DNA of 8,738 nucleotides from Acidovorax sp. Lineage in GTDB: Bacteria; Pseudomonadota; Gammaproteobacteria; Burkholderiales; Burkholderiaceae_C. A model generated the notes under the pieces. The model ran no database searches, was not told where the DNA came from, and worked only from the letters and a program-made list of their open reading frames with translations. The DNA is taken from the NCBI GenBank assembly GCA_030150585.1, contig JASLFM010000278.1, forward strand, positions 1 to 8,738, in the 5' to 3' direction. The translations under genes were made by a program, and so were the position numbers. Shown in pieces: positions 7,578-8,738 of the stretch; the stretch's first letter is position 1, and each line of letters starts with the position of its first letter.

Positions 7578-7760
7578 ATGACGACGCAACAAACTGTCAA
7601 GATCCAGCTGGTCCGCAGCCCGATCGGCACCAAGCAGTCGCACCGTGCCACGGTGCGCGGCCTGGGCCTGCGTAAGCTGAACAGCGTGAGCGAACTGCAG
7701 GATACGCCTGCAGTGCGCGGCATGATCAACAAGATCAGCTATCTGGTCAAAGTCCTCTGA
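7578..7760 (+). CDS. rpmD: 50S ribosomal protein L30
   Basis: A 60-residue protein of normal L30 length, a small single-domain protein on the solvent side of the large subunit. The sequence MTTQQTVKIQLVRSPIG, then KQSHRATVRGLGLRKLNS and a VRGMINKISYLVKV ending, carries the family signature. The ATG at 7578 follows GGAG at 7567-7570 at 7 bases. A reading extended to 7557 would overlap rpsE and add residues not found in L30, so it is rejected. Confidence 0.97.
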   Translation: MTTQQTVKIQLVRSPIGTKQSHRATVRGLGLRKLNSVSELQDTPAVRGMINKISYLVKVL

Positions 7761-7770
7761 GAGGTTGATG

Positions 7771-8202
7771 ATGGAACTCAATAGCATCAAGCCTGCAGCG
7801 GGTGCCAAGCATGCCAAGCGCCGTGTGGGCCGTGGCATCGGCTCCGGCCTGGGCAAGACCGCTGGCCGTGGCCACAAGGGTCAAAAGTCGCGTTCGGGTG
7901 GCTACCACAAGGTGGGCTTCGAAGGCGGTCAAATGCCCCTGCAGCGCCGCCTGCCTAAGCGCGGCTTCAAGTCGCACCTGCTGAAGTTCAACGCAGAGAT
8001 TTCCCTCTCCGCGCTGGATCAGCTCGGCCTGTCTGAAGTCGACGTGCTGGCCCTGAAGAAGGCTGGCCTGGTGGGCGAACTCGCCAAGGTGGTCAAGGTC
8101 ATCAAGAGCGGCGAAATCACCAAGGCTGTCAAGCTCAGCGGTATCGGTGCGACGGCTGGCGCCAAGGCAGCTATCGAAGCGGCCGGCGGTAGCCTGGCCT
8201 GA
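7771..8202 (+). CDS. rplO: 50S ribosomal protein L15
   Basis: A 143-residue protein, the usual L15 length, a late-assembling protein that reaches into the core of the large subunit with a basic tail. The N-terminal Gly/Arg/Lys-rich extension is at residues 20-44 (GRGIGSGLGKTAGRG followed by HKGQKSRSGG), then FEGGQMPLQRRLPKRGF and a C-terminal globular domain ending in a Gly/Ala-rich stretch. Three in-frame starts are adjacent (TTG 7765, ATG 7768, ATG 7771). The Shine-Dalgarno GAGAGG at 7759-7764 is best spaced for 7771, which also gives the family-type MELNSIKP start. Confidence 0.96.
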   Translation: MELNSIKPAAGAKHAKRRVGRGIGSGLGKTAGRGHKGQKSRSGGYHKVGFEGGQMPLQRRLPKRGFKSHLLKFNAEISLSALDQLGLSEVDVLALKKAGLVGELAKVVKVIKSGEITKAVKLSGIGATAGAKAAIEAAGGSLA

Positions 8203-8225
8203 TTTGGTTCTGAAAGAGGACATCC

Positions 8226-8738
8226 GTGGCTACTAGCGCAGCTCAGATTGCAAAAACCGGCAAGTTCGGCGATCTGCGTCGCCGTCTGGTTTTTCTGTTG
8301 CTCGCGCTGGTCGTGTACCGCATCGGGGCCCATATCCCCGTTCCTGGCATCGACCCGGCGCAACTCCAGCGGCTGTTCAATGGGCAGCAGGGCGGCATCC
8401 TGAATCTGTTCAACATGTTCTCGGGTGGGGCGCTATCGCGCTTCACGGTGTTCGCACTGGGGATCATGCCGTACATTTCGGCATCGATCATCATGCAGCT
8501 GATGACTTATGTCGTCCCGACGTTCGAGCAGCTCAAGAAGGAAGGCGAAGCAGGCCGCCGCAAGATCACCCAGTACACCCGTTACGGGACGCTGGGCCTT
8601 GCGATCTTCCAATCGCTCGGCATCGCCGTGGCGCTGGAGAGTTCGGCAGGCCTCGTGCTGACCCCTGGCTTCGGTTTCCGCCTGACGGCCGTGGTGAGCC
8701 TCACTGCAGGCACCATGTTCCTGATGTGGCTCGGCGAG
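8226..8738 (+). CDS. secY: Protein translocase channel subunit SecY (N-terminal part)
   Basis: The first 171 residues of SecY (about 440 in full), the channel of the Sec translocon in the inner membrane; the reading frame is open to the window edge. It starts with GTG at 8226, with AGAGGA at 8215-8220 five bases upstream; the resulting N-terminus ATSAAQIAKTGKFGDLRRRL fits the family. Membrane segments visible are TM1 at about 20-37, the plug region at about 55-70 (NLFNMFSGGALSRF), TM2 at about 72-96 with the signature FALGIMPYISASIIMQLM, TM3 at about 118-138 and TM4 at about 152-170. The place after rplO is the standard one in the spc operon. The 23-base gap shows no structure I can call. Confidence 0.97.
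   Translation, partial: MATSAAQIAKTGKFGDLRRRLVFLLLALVVYRIGAHIPVPGIDPAQLQRLFNGQQGGILNLFNMFSGGALSRFTVFALGIMPYISASIIMQLMTYVVPTFEQLKKEGEAGRRKITQYTRYGTLGLAIFQSLGIAVALESSAGLVLTPGFGFRLTAVVSLTAGTMFLMWLGE

Noticed and set aside
6608..7732. 374-codon minus-strand open frame across rplR, rpsE and rpmD
   Set aside because: Antisense shadow spanning several genes and intergenic gaps, no recognisable motif.

Overview
The window is a piece of chromosome from a high-GC bacterium. The ribosomal proteins (for example an L18 beginning MLTKKEQRLRRARQ and an L15 beginning MELNSIKPAAG), the glycerol genes and the base composition look like Betaproteobacteria, most likely Comamonadaceae (Acidovorax/Delftia type). 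This placement is from recognition of protein sequence, not from a search. All genes are on the + strand, and I see no mobile element, tRNA, rRNA or CRISPR array.

Region 1 (1 to about 3921) is the end of a glycerol uptake and oxidation locus. It holds the last residues of an ABC permease (GlpQ-like), a small three-helix membrane protein of the DUF2160/GlpU family, a 577-residue periplasmic binding protein (GlpV-like), and aerobic glycerol-3-phosphate dehydrogenase (GlpD). This matches the gene content of the ABC-type glycerol transporter glpSTPQUV described in Rhizobium leguminosarum, except that glpD lies at the 3' end. The transporter would bring in glycerol, a kinase not in this window would phosphorylate it, and GlpD would oxidise glycerol-3-phosphate to dihydroxyacetone phosphate and pass electrons to quinone.

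Region 2 (3922-4123) is a 202-base non-coding stretch between glpD and rplN. It carries a good sigma70-type promoter (TTGACT, 17 bases, AACAAT). A perfect 9+9 base inverted repeat covers its -35 box. It is followed by a leader of about 150 bases containing two hairpins that cannot form together.

Region 3 (4124-8738) is the start of the spc ribosomal protein operon in the standard order: rplN, rplX, rplE, rpsN, rpsH, rplF, rplR, rpsE, rpmD, rplO, secY (cut by the window end). The genes are separated by only 8-23 bases, nearly all with clear Shine-Dalgarno sequences, as expected for one co-transcribed unit. The products are the large and small subunit proteins L14, L24, L5, S14, S8, L6, L18, S5, L30 and L15 and the SecY translocon channel.

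I did not find a new defence, mobile or biosynthetic system here. The points worth a second look are the inverted repeat on the spc promoter, the alternative structures in the rplN leader, the direct glpD-rplN junction (spc operon apart from the S10 genes), the intercistronic hairpins in the glp locus, and a run of eight G inside glpD.
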